Shown: positions 34,201 through 46,825, counted from the stretch's first letter. The stretch: DNA of 64,000 bases from Eucommia ulmoides (GCA_016647705.1 CM028329.1:57119231-57183230); one strand, 5' to 3'. A program made the numbers and translations. The notes: generated from the letters alone by a model not told the origin.

Positions 34201-35165
34201 TCCCTTGTCATCAAACCAAAATTTACTTTCTTGAATGCAATCTTGAGAATCTGAACCATTTAAACTTAAAAATTGTGATTACATTCAAAACTTTAAAAAT
34301 ACATGCATTATAATTGCATGTGAATTGAATAAACCCTAGAAACTAAATGAAGTCGATTACTGAGTACCCAATTTGAGTCAAAAAATTTGGAAGTATTGGA
34401 ACCGAATTGGATAAGATTGGGCTGCCTTTTTAAGCAACATATTTGTTCTTGAGATCTTGGATTTTTTTCATCTCAGATTTTCTCGGCTTCTTGAGCCTCC
34501 GTATTCTTACCACATCTTGGACGTTACCCACTAAATAAAGATGCAACAATTGTAAGATTGAGTAGGTGGAAGGTGCTCAAGCATTTTGATTACTTGCACC
34601 AACTCAAATAAGGGAGCTAAATACATATAAGAAGGTTCACAACCAATGAACAATTAATTAATGATCACCGCGCAGGACGCAATGATCGTTGAGGTGTTTC
34701 TGACATCAAATGCTACTAATCCTTAAGAAATTAATTAATCTGCCATAAAATAACTAAAATCTTATCTCCCTTCATCTCTTGTTTTAAATGCGTAAGTTGA
34801 ACCACAATTGTTTATTGAGACTGTGTGAGTATTTTTCTTGTTCTAACAACATACATTTATTTATTCATGCATTTTTAGCAACTGAATTCAGTTAAAAAAA
34901 TTTTAATATATAGATCCTAAAAGATATAAAAATGATAATATAGACCCCAAACTACCATAATAAAATTTTTAGTCCTCAAAGATGTTTTAGAAAATAGTTC
35001 TGGTTTTTTTACCATTTTTTTTATTATTTACATACAATGCCATTGTGTAAAAATACGTGAACATCCACATTTTTATTTTGCAATTTTTATTTGATATATG
35101 TTAGTTGTGATATTTTGAATATTTATAATTTTCATAAAAATATATCGATATGTACTTTTACAAAA
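34201..35165. other. Helitron interior, nothing recognised
   Basis: Moderately AT-rich. 34400-34800 looks less simple than its surroundings and could be captured or decayed gene sequence, but no frame or domain identifies it. Confidence 0.3.
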
Positions 35166-35169
35166 AAAT

Positions 35170-35818
35170 CGAAAACTCATCGATATGAATATTCACAAAA
35201 CACACCGATGTGTATTTTTACCAAACACATAAAAAACACATTGAAAAAAACATTTACAACATACACCTAGATATCTCAATATGAATATTCGCTAAGAATA
35301 AAAACAAAATCACCAAAAAAATATTTAGATTAACAAATAAAAACTCCACAAAATTCAACAAAAATTCACATCAATAAACAAAAATTCCACAAAAACTCAA
35401 CAAAATATTCAAACAAATATTCATGAACACTCACGATGATATGAATGGGAAAAAAATCAACTCCAAACTCACAAATCTGAATATTCATCGAAAACACACC
35501 GAAAACTCACCAATATGAATATTCACAAAACATACCAATGTGCATTTTTACACAAACACACTGAAAAACATATTCACAATATGCACCAACATACACCTAG
35601 ATATCTCGATATGAACATTCGGCTAAGAATAAAAACATAGTCACCAAAAAAATATTAAGATTAACAAACAAAAACTCCACAAAATTCAACAAAAAATTCA
35701 CACCAGTAAACAAAATTCCACAAAAAAAAAACAAAAAATATTCAAATGAACATTCAGGATGATATGAATGGGAAAAAAAAATCAACTCCAAACTCACAAA
35801 TCTGAAAATTTACATTAG
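35170..35818. repeat. Tandem duplication, two ~330-bp units
   Basis: CGAAAACTCA.C.ATATGAATA opens units at 35170 and 35500. Matches continue through ACATACACCTAGATATCTC and GATATGAATGGGAAAAAA. A-rich, no coding sense. Confidence 0.85.
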
Positions 35819-35859
35819 ATCTAAATTTTTTCAAATCTAAAAAATCCAGATCTAGAAAT

Positions 35860-36180
35860 TTCTAAATTTGAGAGGGAGAGAGATAGAGAGAGGTTGAGCA
35901 CAGTGAACCACCACTGTCCTCCTCCGGCCTCCGTAATGACGAACCGTTCATATCTGACAGAGAGATAAAGAGGTTGAGCATTAGATCTGTAACCACCACT
36001 GCCCTCCCACCGCCGCAACAGCGAATCGCCTCCCGTCGATCGTCGCAATAGCGAACCGTTCGCAACTGAGAGAGAGAGAGAGAAAAGGGGGTTGACAAAG
36101 AGAACGGTTGAGCATCAAATCTTGAAACACCATTGCCCTCCCTTCGCTGCGACAACGAACTGCCAATGCCAGATCTCCAA
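35860..36180. repeat. Three degenerate ~110-bp GA/CCACC units
   Basis: Each unit has an AGAGAGAG tract, a GGTTGAGCA word, then CACCACTGYCCTCC-like and CGAACCGTTC-like words (starting near 35870, 35960 and 36070). Minus-strand frames here are repeat-derived. Confidence 0.6.
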
Positions 36181-38538
36181 GTGTCGCTACCTGATTTTCG
36201 ATATTGATCTGCACTACATGGAGCCTAATCCTTCAGTATTTTTGCCTAGGTATGCTCACGTTGGGTTGAACCGAATTAGATTTTGCTTGAAAGCATTGTG
36301 GACCTCGATTGCAGCCTCAAGAAGCTCAGGTCGCTTTTGCTGGTGCTGAAGGGTGAATGTGCATCAGGCTTGCGACTGAGAAGAGGAAAAATGAGATCGG
36401 CCTGATTGAGACACAAAAAAGGAATAGACAATTAGGGTTTTTTGGTTATATAAATAAAATGGTAAATATATCCATTCACTATCTGGCAAAGACTACAAAC
36501 TAACAATGTTTTGATTGATAACTAATTAATAACTTTTTTACTTCAAAGAGTTATTGAGGAAAGAGAGTGTGAAATTTGTGTTAAACATTAAAAAACCTTT
36601 CAGTTAATCCTTTTCGGGAAAATTAATGGACTGAAGGTGAAAAGAAAAACAAATTACCTTGTCATTAATTACCAAAAAAATTATATTCTGCTTTGAGAAT
36701 TTCTGGAATTGTAACTCCAAACAGAGCATCATTTTTTAATAAAGACATTCTTTTTCCCGAAAAAATAAATAAATCATTAGTTCTTATTTCTATCATATGA
36801 TTTAAAAAATTAAACAAAAACTAATTATAAAATCTCAATAAATAACCCAAACACACACACACACACACACACAAATACATTCCTCTTTGTGGATGGATAG
36901 ATCATAAGGAAATAAAGAAGCAACATGAAGTACCTAGAAGCAAATTCAACTTTGATTGGACTATTTATTTAGTCCAGGAGCCCATTTGTCATACATTTTA
37001 GCGGTCCCAAATCAGTTATAACTTTGGATTTCCCAACGACGGTCTGGGGGCACTCCAAACAGTGCAACAAATGGATAATTGGAAATTGCAAGTGGAAAAA
37101 GCTTTCAAAATTTTTATTGACCCAATCAAGAGTCACGCGTATCAGAATAGTAAAAATTTCATCGATCAATTCAAGAGAAAACATCAAGCAGCATCCAACC
37201 TAGATCAAACATGTATGTTTGATGATACAATCAAGAACCAAGGGCCATGCATTGATCTTCAAACCATGGTGTAAATTTGGAAATCTGTACGACCAATTAA
37301 CCCACCCCCACCCCCCCCCAAAAAAAAAAAAAAAAAAAACCACCCACACACCAAGAAATGAAAAAAATCATATGAAAGAAATGTTGAATCAGACGCACAT
37401 CAAAGAAAATAACCAAATAAAGAAGACCTAAAGAAGGCAGAACCTTTGACACCAGTTATATAGGATGAAATCTAAAATGAGGATTGGTTTGAAACATTCA
37501 TACTTGAAGTGACTTGAATGGGTACAACTTAAAGTGATTTCAAATAAAAAATCACAAAGCACTCGCCTTCAAAACAATACAATGTTGTCAATATGTGAGG
37601 TAAAATAAATAACATTGTTTTCTTCGAGTAGTCGAACAGATAAAGAGAGAATTAATTATTTTTCAAGTAATCTACAATTTAAATACCAAATTATGCAAAA
37701 GAACCACAACAAAGATTTTTTTTATTGTTTCATATTGGGAAAACAGAGATGACACAATTTTGTAACATTTCCTCTAAAGGAAAGGTTAAATCAACCAATA
37801 CTATGAGAGAACTAAGCACAAATCATTCAAATTATCTGCCATGTCTATTTCGGCGGTAGAAAATCAAGCAAGACAGATTGAGGAATAATCAATTTAAACG
37901 AAATATAAGATTATTAATGTGAAATTATAACTTCGAAGAATCTCTGTGTAAGATGGATTTGAATGAAGTTTTAAAATTAGTTTAAAAAAAACTTGAAATG
38001 TGTTTCACATGGTCAAATTTTGTAACAAACACCCAAAATTCAAGCTTTTCTGAATCAAGTAATCATTTTATCCAAAAAAAAAAACTTGAATTTATGAATT
38101 CCACAAAACTGGAAATACTTTCATTTTTTTTATCATAAAACAGGAGATTCTACATTCACATTTTAGATCTCAAGCAAAGAAAGTTGTAAAAAACAACAAA
38201 GGAGGGGAGGGGGGAGGAACAAATTGGATACAAAAGTAGAGGTTTAAGGAATTCAGGAAATGGCTAACTACATCCTAGTAGAATTAAGAAAGTGATTCAA
38301 TGAATAAAAAATTAATTAGAGAAATATCTTGGGGTGCAAAACTATCATACAAATAATTTTCCAATCGAAAAATCATATGGGTATTTTGTAAGGAAATGGG
38401 AACATCACATTAGCTGGTACTTCAGTTGGCAGAGGAACAATTAAAAATCAAATAGAAGCAGATATGGTATGGTTAAACATCTCCAATTGAGAAAAAAAAA
38501 AATCCACTCATATTCATAAAATAAATGAAAAAATCGTA
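36181..38538. other. Helitron interior, possible captured non-coding or gene sequence
   Basis: 36240-36410 has a plus-strand frame with DLDCSLKKLRSLLLVLKGE, which I do not recognise. 36960-37190 is a more complex block. A (CA)n tract lies at 36850-36873 and a poly-A tract near 37320-37340. No gene could be assembled. Confidence 0.3.
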
Positions 38539-38850
38539 TTACCTGCTATTGGATCTTCTGGTCAGTATCCATTGGCGCAAATGATCTTGCTTAAGAACAG
38601 TATGAATCACAAAATCCATAGCATTCGATGACGATGAAGCGTGAGAAAGGGATGTCTTTGCCGATTGAAGCTCTAGCGGAGAGTGAAAGAGAGGCGGTGC
38701 GAACGACGACGGCAACGGAACGATGTCATAGCGGCGGTTAGGGAGAGGCGAAGAAGAGATAATCAAGCGATTGTGAAGCCAACAGTCGACAATAGCGATA
38801 ATGGTCGGCGTGCATGAGAGAGAAATGAAAGAGGGTTTGAGATAGAGTCA
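38539..38850 (-). pseudogene. Possible captured first exon of an unknown gene
   Basis: A GC-richer block on the minus strand stays open for about 100 codons and includes MDFVIHTVLKQDHLRQWIL (from the ATG at about 38617). It ends at a good donor, CAG|GTAATACG, near 38543. It sits close to the Helitron 5' end, in the same direction, as captured gene pieces often do. The protein is not recognised and no second exon was found. It could be chance. Confidence 0.3.
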
Positions 38851-39183
38851 TGGAATGAGTCGATTCATTTCTTGAGCAAATGAATTATGTAACCCACTTA
38901 GCTAGAAACTCACCAAGGGCAGAGAACGGTGTTTTCTTGCAAACCATTAATGGAGGAAGCCATATATATATATACATCAACAGGAGCATAACTGAACCAT
39001 TAATAGAGGAGTTGAAATGGCTGAGTGATTAATGGGGAGGGTATAGATCAACATGAGGCGGAAATAGGAACGGCAGATTGATCAGACGCGAGGAAAACAT
39101 TAACGGAGGAGGGCATAGATGAACATGAGCAAAGAAATAGTACTTGCTAACCTCTGATTCATTCCAAGTGTTAGCTTCCAATT

Positions 39184-39270
39184 TTAGGTTTAACTATTAG
39201 ATATTAGATAATAAGACTATAAAAGTTGACTTTAATATTAGGTTTAACTATTAGATATTAGATAATAAGA
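39184..39270 (-). repeat. Duplicated Helitron 5' terminus, two ~54-bp units
   Basis: TTAGGTTTAACTATTAGATA...AATAAGA occurs at 39184-39216 and again at 39238-39270. Read on the minus strand, each copy begins TCTTATTATC, so the terminus is present twice. Confidence 0.85.
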
Positions 39271-39480
39271 TTATAAAAATCGGCTCTACTATTTGTCAAA
39301 ATGACAAAGAATATCTCAAATAAAATTCATATTTTAAATTGTTCACAAAAAATAATACTCGATATCCATTTGGCCCATCATTTGAAAATAAAAATAAAGT
39401 CGATTACTTTATGCTAAAAATATTTTCCTTTATTTCGAGGTTTTTATGCCTTGAAACTCAAATCAAATATCAATTTTTAT

Positions 39481-39583
39481 TTAACCAAACTTCTAGCTTA
39501 GCGGTTATTTAGTGTGTCTCCTTAGTGAGAAGTCTAGTGTTCAAAAATCTCTCCCCCAATTGTTTATACCAAAAAAAAAACCC
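39481..39583 (+). mobile_element. tRNA-derived SINE, copy A
   Basis: An A-box-like TTAGCGGTTATTTAGTG, a B-box-like TAGTGTTCAAAAATC and an A-tail (39570-39580) are seen. It is flanked by related ~17-bp repeats beginning CAAAT.TCAATT (39464-39480 and 39584-39600). The same SINE sits at 60266-60379 in copy B. Confidence 0.7.
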
Positions 39584-40550
39584 CAAATGTCAATTGTGAT
39601 TTTTTTTTTTTTTGTATATATATATTTTTCTTTTTTATTCTCATAATGTCAATGAAAAATGGAAATTAATATTCATAATCCACAAAATAACAAATAAATA
39701 TCCTTTTAGAGTGTAAATGTTGTTTTTAGTTGAATATCTTTAGACACGAGATATATGCGAGTCTATTTTATAAATCATAACGTAATTTACATTTTAAACA
39801 TTTTTGGCCATTAGATATTTGGAGACGTTTTCTACCGTAGATTTAAATTTTGTTGAGAAACTGAATAACAAATTTTCAACAAAATGTATTTTCGTGATTA
39901 ATATATTTGAATTAATTATAAAATATTTAATATTAATATACATTGAATTAAAATCTACATAATAAATCAAGATACATTGTACATTAGAGATATTTGAACC
40001 ATAGAATGGTTGGAGATATTTTCAACAATTGATTTAAGTTTTGTATAAAAATTAAATTACAATCTCTCAACAAAATTTATTTTCACGACTAATGTATTTG
40101 AATTAATTATAAGATATTCAAATTTATTGTATTGAATTAAAATTAGTGTTTAAGCGCATATCTAACTATAAGATATTCAAGATTTATATATTGAATCCAA
40201 AATAGTGACTTTTGGCATGAGATATATACTAGTAGTATATATCATGTGATACTAATTTTAATTTAATATATTAATTTTAATTTTTTAATGTGAAATCTAT
40301 TAACAAATTGAGCCTTTTTTTAGAGGACTTGAATTGGTTTGTGATGAATGAATCGCTAAAATGAGCAAACCAAGTTTTTAGGGAGAAAAATTTATGGCCT
40401 AAAAATTTCACTCTCTCACTTGTAAAACAGTTGAGTTTAATTACATTTTATACCTTTTAAATTTTAGATATACTTTATCAGTTAATTTTTTATTTTTTAT
40501 TATTCTGCAACACTCACAAATTTAAAAAATGATATAGTATCTTCAAGCGT

Positions 40551-40576
40551 GCGCGCGCGCGCGCGCGCGCGCACAC
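40551..40576. repeat. (GC)n-(AC)n alternating tract
   Basis: About eleven GC dinucleotides followed by ACACAC. Copy B has a shorter, interrupted version near 61340-61372. Long CG/GC alternation is rare in AT-rich plant DNA and can adopt Z-DNA. Confidence 0.95.
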
Positions 40577-41373
40577 ACATACTAGCATATAACCAATGCC
40601 TGAAGGCACAGACTAAAAAATATAATTTTAATTTAGAAAAAAATAATATTTAGGCAATGGAACTGAAAAATCATAAGCTATTCTATTGTTTGTTGGAAGA
40701 AAAATAATACTTGCACATCAACCCTTGCCAATAAGTGTTAAAAAAATAGATATAATGCAGACACAATATTTTGTATGTCAAACAAAAATTAAAATTATAT
40801 TGTTGGTATTATATTATGAAATTTTCCATATAATATTTTACTTTTTTCTTATTTTTGATTAATTTATTTTTCAATCTTTTCAATTTACTTTTAAGATCTA
40901 ATTGATAATAACCATAAAAGTTTAAAGATCAACTTTAATCAAACTGCATGTCTTTTTCAGAAAAAATAGTAGCAAGTGAAAATAAGTGTTTGGAAAATAA
41001 ATAAGAGAGAAATAGAGAAAGATAATCAAAGATTGTGAAGAATAGAAAGAAAGAAAAGATAACACATTATTTTTTAAAATAATTTCTTAAAATACGGAGG
41101 CAAAATATGTAGACAAAAATATATTTTTTATTTATATATAATTAATTTCAATTAATAAATTATTAAATTAAGAACAACAATTATTTCAGTTATTAATTTA
41201 TATAGTTTCTCAAAATACGGAGGTAAATTGTTTAGGCAAAAATATAATTTTCATATTTACATACAATTAATTTAACTAATAAATAATTAAAAATTATTAT
41301 TATTATTATTAATTTAATTAAAATATCTTTAAATACTTTCTCAAAATGTGGAGATAAAATATAGCAGGCAAAA

Positions 41374-41766
41374 TCTATATCTCTATCTATATCTAATGTT
41401 ATATGTTAAAACCGGAGGCCTATGTTTTAAAATGAATGAGGGACAATAACATATATTTCTTTTTCTTTTCGTGAGTTTAGCAAAAACATATATTGTTGGT
41501 TAGTGAAATTAATACATAATTTCTCTCTCTTTTCCTGAGTTTAGCAAAAATATATAATACAATATCTTTTCAATTGTAGTTAAATTACTAAAATTTACAA
41601 TAAACTTAAACAATAAAATTTAAATAAACATATTTAGAGTACAATCTACTTATGTTATACATTAATAAAATAAACAATTCAAAACAATAAATCATACTCA
41701 TTCAAAAAAATTGAACTCTGTAAATAAAGAACTCAATATCCCACGCATAGTACTGGTATAAACTAG
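41374..41766 (+). mobile_element. Small non-autonomous Helitron, copy A
   Basis: Starts TCTATATCTCTATCTATATC after an A and ends AAACTAG before a T. A hairpin-like CCACGCATAGTACTGG lies ~9 bases before the end. 393 bp, no coding frame. Its 5' end resembles that of the large Helitron (TCTAATATCTAATAGTTAAACC in the latter, ATCTAATGTTATATGTTAAAACC here). Confidence 0.75.
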
Positions 41767-41943
41767 TGAATAAATAAAAGTGTACGCTTCAGCTTTAGAG
41801 CAACAATTGGAAAATGCTATGTATACAAATGGTTTGAAAATATTTTATCTTTTCTCTTGAAAATCCCAATTTGCCCATTGAGTACCAATTGGAAAACAAT
41901 GCATGGAATAATTGAAAAAAATGCATGTATTCATTTACAATTA

Positions 41944-43003
41944 TGTTGGTGTTTAAAATTAGTTAACACCCGTAGTTGGTCCAGTTAATACTTAAGTGGA
42001 GTTCTATTGCTGAGGTGTAGTTCAAGTCTTCAGCTGTTAGTGCTCACTGTGCGGTCCGCGATCAACAATCAACAATCAATGTTTCTCAAGTCCAAGCTTG
42101 TTCCTACACATTAACCCATTGGGTTGTGCCCAACGAAGCTCCTCCGGCGTGAGAGTAAGATCTCAGGGAAAAAAAGGTAGATATTTTCCTTGAGTAAGAA
42201 GTCAAATATTACTTGGGCCATTGAATGACCTGCTATTTATAGAGGATGAGAACGATTGCTCCTCAAAATTAAGGCCCTAAGCGCGGTTAATTATGGTAAT
42301 CTGACCCATGGCCAATGAGGAGGCACGTGGCGTGGTTTAGGCTATTGGATCTTGTTTATCGGCCAACCAGGAGGAGCACATGGACTGACCTAGATGAATA
42401 GGAGATAGAGCCCATCCCATGGGAATGATAAAGCCTTCTTGGTAGCCTGATGGTCATAGTCAATGGCTGTTGGGTAGAGGCTGGATCGAAACTTGTGGTG
42501 GAGAACCCCTCAACTTTAGTCGCTAAAAAGTGGTCGGCACGGAGGGGGTTGGTGATGCCCCTGACTCTTGTCGTTGGGCGGTAGTCATCACTGGCTAGGT
42601 GCCTTATGATCTATGCTTAGTGAATCGATCCAATGAGCATGCGTGGTAGACGTTAGCTCGTCAAATGGTCTCCTTGGGGTCCCCGTCATACCACGTGTAG
42701 GGTTGTGATTGGTTCTCGGAGTATGCCATGTGATGGTTCGAATCTTGTTCAGTGGGCGGTGAACGACTAATGTGATCGGCTTAATAACATGCTCAATGCT
42801 CGTCAGTTGGTGATCAGTCCAGGTAGTGGTTGCGGTCGGATGATCCAAGTGGTGGTTGGTGATCGGTGTCTGTCCAATTGTGATCAGTCTTGTTTCTTTG
42901 GATGGTCAGCGATAGGTGGTCAAAGGGGACCGTTTTGACCACCATACTACTACGTATTGCATTGTGATTTGTCTAGGGTGCTTGGTGAAAATACCGCTCG
43001 TCA
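41944..43003 (-). mobile_element. Solo LTR (Ty3/gypsy-like), copy A
   Basis: TGTTGGTGTTTAAAATT at the left and CCGCTCGTCA at the right. On the minus strand it starts TGACGAGCGGTATTTTC and has the TATA box CTATAAATAG near 42235. Flanks AATTA and AATTC are a near-match 5-bp duplication. Layout and words resemble the LTRs at 22340/27253. The same solo LTR is at 62737-63790, so it predates the segmental duplication. Confidence 0.75.
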
Positions 43004-43087
43004 AATTCTAATTTTATTTAAAATTCATTTTATAATCAAAATAAGAAAATAGTAATTATTGTATCTAAAACTAATATCATCGAAAGG

Positions 43088-45932
43088 TAGGGATGACAAA
43101 AAAATCCGAACCGACGGGTAACCGAGCGAAACCGAGCCGAATAGTCCGGGTTGAAATCTACTAAATGGTTTGGTTTTGATATTGGTTTTAATTTAGCAAC
43201 CAAAGCAGTTTTGGTTTTGATTTTGGAATAGTAACCGTGTAATCGAACCATGTGGCCGAACCGTGTAACTAATATATATATATATGTGTGTGTGTGTGTG
43301 CGCGCGCGCGCTTGCTTGCTTATAGGAGAGCGGTTTCGCAATTAGTTTTAGTTATTTTGAAGACTGTATGATTTGGAAAATGTTTACAATTAATGGTTTA
43401 GTGGTTTGGTTTTTATTTTTGGAATTTATATTTTATATTTTTGTTTATATATAAGAAATAATGATCTGCGATTTTGATTTTTTACAAAATTTAAAAATTT
43501 TAAACTATTTCACAGTTTTGCAATTTTGGTATTGGTTAAAATTAAATGGTCCGATTTTAAAACCATTTAAAAAAAATTAGCAATTTTGATTTATGATAGC
43601 CCAAGAATTACCCAGGAGGGGGGTGGGTGGGTGGGTGGGTGAATTGGGTTATGAGAATTTGTATGTTAATTAAATTTACTCAATATAAACTAATTGTTTA
43701 TGTGATTTATGTTAAGTGCAGAACGGATATTCAAACAAGAGCAATAATCACAAACACAAATAAATGCAAAAATATAAAGAGTAGAGTTAAAGAGATTGAC
43801 ACCGGTATTTTATAATGGTTTGGCAAACACCATTTGCCTAATCCACTCCCTCGAGCTCCTTTAAGGATTTCACTATATTTGATCTTCTTACGGGTGAAGA
43901 ACAAATCGTCTAAGTCGCCACTTGAGAAGTACGTATCCCAAGACTTTACAATCAAGAGTAAATATGTTCTACTCACGAATCTCTCATCTTGAGCAAAACC
44001 CTTACTCAAGATTTATAATGAATATTCTCACTATCTCACAAAATAGTGCTTCAACACTCACAAGATATAGAACTTAAGAGTCTATGTGTATGAAGTAAAT
44101 ACAACAAACACTCAAGAATTACGAATCAATAAAGAGTAGAAGTGTTGTTGGATAGATTTTAGCTTGGAAGCCTTTGGTAGTATCTCTTTAATCTTTGTAG
44201 CTCAAGTTGAATGAATGATACTTGGTGAGTTTCTTAGTTGTTGAACTTCTAGTTCTCTTCGTCCTTTTATAGATGTAGCAAATGAGTAGAGGAAATCTTA
44301 ATTGAAGAGCTTGATAGGATATAATCATTGGAGTTTCTCTTCAAATTGTTAAGATTCAAAATGCAATGCTCTTCTCCATTATTTCTGTAGATTTGTCAAG
44401 ATTTTCATCTACTTTTGCAACCTCATAAATACTAGATAGATATAATTAAATACAAATGACCCATAATCCATTCTTGTCTTTGAAGTAGTAAAAAATTATA
44501 GCCATTTAATCACACATACAATGTATATAATTGGGTATAATTGGTAATAATAAATGTAGACAATTAATTATGGAAGTCTTCAAAGTTGGATTAGAATTAT
44601 TAAAAGTAACGCACCTCAACTTTGAAAAATAAATCAAGATAATGAAGATAAGTTGACATATTCATGGTAGGAGATAAGGTATGAGTTAACAATAAATGAG
44701 CTACCCTACCACCAAGTCAAAATAAAATCTTTTGTATTACCACTTGATTGTCTTGACAAATTCAAATTTAATACTTATATACACACATGATTATGTATTT
44801 GAGTATGTGTATACAATATATATAAAGTATATTATACATGTATATAATCCAATTAAGCACATACATGCATTTCAAGAGATTGAATACTTAGAATTTATTC
44901 AACATATAGAAATAGATTTTTCATACTCTTTGAGTAAATTAATCATAAATGTAATGATGAACATATCAATTGATTATGTATATATCATATAGACATGTTA
45001 AACTAATATCCCATAACATGATTTGAACATTTCGAATAAAATATGATATGCAAATCCACATTTTGTTTTATGACAAAATTCTGCATTTAGTGTTCTTAAG
45101 TTGTTCAAATTATTTTGATCTAATTTTCTTTGATTCAATATGGTATGGATCAAATTGAATGATGATAACATATTAGATAATCAATATATAATATAAGAAT
45201 CATCATACAGCAATTAGAACAAACATACGACGTCAAAACGTAAAGCCAAAAACAAAGTAGGAGAGAAAAAGCACATTGCTTGAAAGTAGTCGACTACTTC
45301 TAGCATAAGTAGTTGACTACTTATGCTGCAAATCCTGCGATATTTCGTTTTCGTCTTGGATTATGATCATTTATCAATCTAAATACTTTTTAAAACATGT
45401 ATCAACTATATTCATGATGTTTAGATGATCCAAAAACTCAATGTACCTCATGATCATCTTAAGAACATAAATTTTCGATTTCGCATAATTATGATCAATA
45501 TGTGTTTTTCCATTATAGCATATAATGATCAAACACATACTTTACTTTGTGATATATAAGCATATTGGACATGTTAAAATCAGTATATCACAATTATGAA
45601 TACATACAGTCTGTGTGTGTGTCCTATAAAGCTCCAAGTTTAATATCCCGCGAGTACTGTCAAAATGAAAAATTGCTTTAATATAAATCATACATTTTCG
45701 ACTTGATTTCTCTTTCATGATACGTTTCGGTGATGTTCGGATAATCTATACTCAAAATCATTGTTAGTTCATTTAAAATGTCAAATGTTTATGTTATCGT
45801 CAAAATCACATTTATCTCAGGATCCTATGATTGAAACGGCTTAGGCTAACAGTTTTGATTTTGGTTTTATATATGTTAAACGGTTTTGGTTTTGTATGAA
45901 ACCGAGCAGAACCCAGACCGTTGACATCCCTA
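43088..45932. mobile_element. hAT-like element interrupted by an LTR
   Basis: Starts TAGGGATGACAA and ends TTGACATCCCTA, matching the ends of the 7722-8482 element. Flanks TCGAAAGG and TTGAAAAGG are an imperfect 8-bp duplication. Subterminal regions repeat TTTTGGTTTTG. The insertion at 43597-45825 splits it. Copy B starts the same element at 63875. A (TG)n-(CG)n tract lies at 43272-43312. Confidence 0.7.
43597..45825 (-). mobile_element. LTR-like insertion (Copia, Sirevirus-like), probable solo LTR
   Basis: Flanked by TATGA on both sides (43592-43596 and 45826-45830). On the minus strand its downstream end carries GAGGGAGTGGATTAGGCA, CATTATAAAATACCGG and CACCCCCCTCCTGGGTAATT, phrases I associate with Sirevirus-type LTR ends. 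A palindromic AAGTAGTCGACTACTT word lies near 45285. No coding domains are seen. The exact class is inferred. Confidence 0.5.
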
Positions 45933-46825
45933 TTGAAAAGGAAAGGAAAAAGATCTTTATCTATATGATATATCTAATACTAATACTTAAAAGTGCAAGA
46001 AGAGAGAAGGTTTTAATGAGATTTGAGAATGCCTCTTCCAAGTGTTTTGGTGAATTCTTACATATTTTTTATTTTTATATATCAAATAATGATTGACCCA
46101 TTAATTTTTGTTTTGCTTAATTTTTTTTAATTAATGCACAAATATATGATTAATTTTTCTTGTCCACATTTTAAATTACTTAAAAAAATAATTGTGATTA
46201 AAAAAATATTTTCACAGAAAAAAATATAGGTGTAATATAAATTATTATCTATTTACTTGCAAAAATTGATAAAATTAACCCTAATTTATTGTTATTTGTA
46301 TGTTATTTTATAATATAATTGTAAAAGTTTATTTTTAGAAATATTATTTAACTTTTATGATTATTTGTGTAATTTTTAATAGTATATTTATATTCGGTAT
46401 TTATAGAAAAATTATGACTCACTAAAGTTAAGCATCCGATTCCGGAAAAAAGTAATTGTGATTCAAAAAAATTTCCCAACAAAAAAAAATAGATACAATA
46501 TAAATTAATTAAATTATAATTTGTTGAGTTGCAAAAATTGATGAAATTAACCATAACTTATGATTATTTATTTGTTATTTTATAGTATATTAGTAAAAGT
46601 TAATTTATAAGAATATTATTTAACTTTTATGATTATATGTAATTTTTAATAATATATTTATATTCGGTATTTATAAAACGTATTGACTCACTAAAATTAT
46701 GTATTCTCTCCCAGATATTGCTAGCAAAATAAGCAAATAATATCTATATGTTTTATGCTTCAATATAAAGAATTTATTATATATTTTTTTACGCTCGCGC
46801 TATGCACAGGGTTTAAAACTACTAT
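45933..46825. repeat. AT-rich DNA with a ~260-bp tandem duplication
   Basis: Units at about 46185-46430 and 46445-46700 share GTAATTGTGATT-like, GCAAAAATTGATGAAATTAA-like and TATTTATATTCGGTATTTAT words. Near 46790-46820 a GCTCGCGCTATGC hairpin-like word followed by TTTAAAACTACT resembles a degenerate Helitron 3' end. Confidence 0.55.

Larger units (their letters stand above)
29055..39270 (-). mobile_element. Helitron candidate, ~10.2 kb, non-autonomous
   Basis: On the minus strand the insert begins TCTTATTATCTAATATC (39270 downward) and ends AAAACTAG (29055), lying between A and T as Helitrons do. A weak hairpin (CGCATTACGCG) sits ~11 bases before the 3' end. Copy B has the uninterrupted junction (A60054/T60055). 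A second, better 3' terminus (CTAG at 30313-30316 with a CCCGCG/CGCGGG hairpin) and a second copy of the 5' terminus (ending at 39216) suggest nested or duplicated ends. No Rep-helicase was recognised. Contents include an LTR-like segment, minisatellites and possible captured exons. A deletion in copy B is less likely, since the ends fit the Helitron rule on both sides. Confidence 0.65.
39271..43212. repeat. Segmental duplication, copy A downstream block
   Basis: This block continues in parallel with 60055-64000, at roughly 4% difference in the stretches I compared. It contains a SINE, internal AT-rich repeats (for example two related ~210-bp units at 39750-40150 and three CGGAGG-bearing units at 41085-41373), a small Helitron, a solo LTR and the start of a hAT element. 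No host gene is seen. Confidence 0.85.

Noticed and set aside
42588-42848. 86-aa minus-strand frame conserved at 63375-63635
   Set aside because: Both copies lie in the duplicated solo LTR; similarity follows from the segmental duplication, not from coding constraint.
43731-44009. 92-aa minus-strand frame
   Set aside because: It lies in the Sirevirus-like LTR end sequence; phrases match LTR structure rather than a protein.
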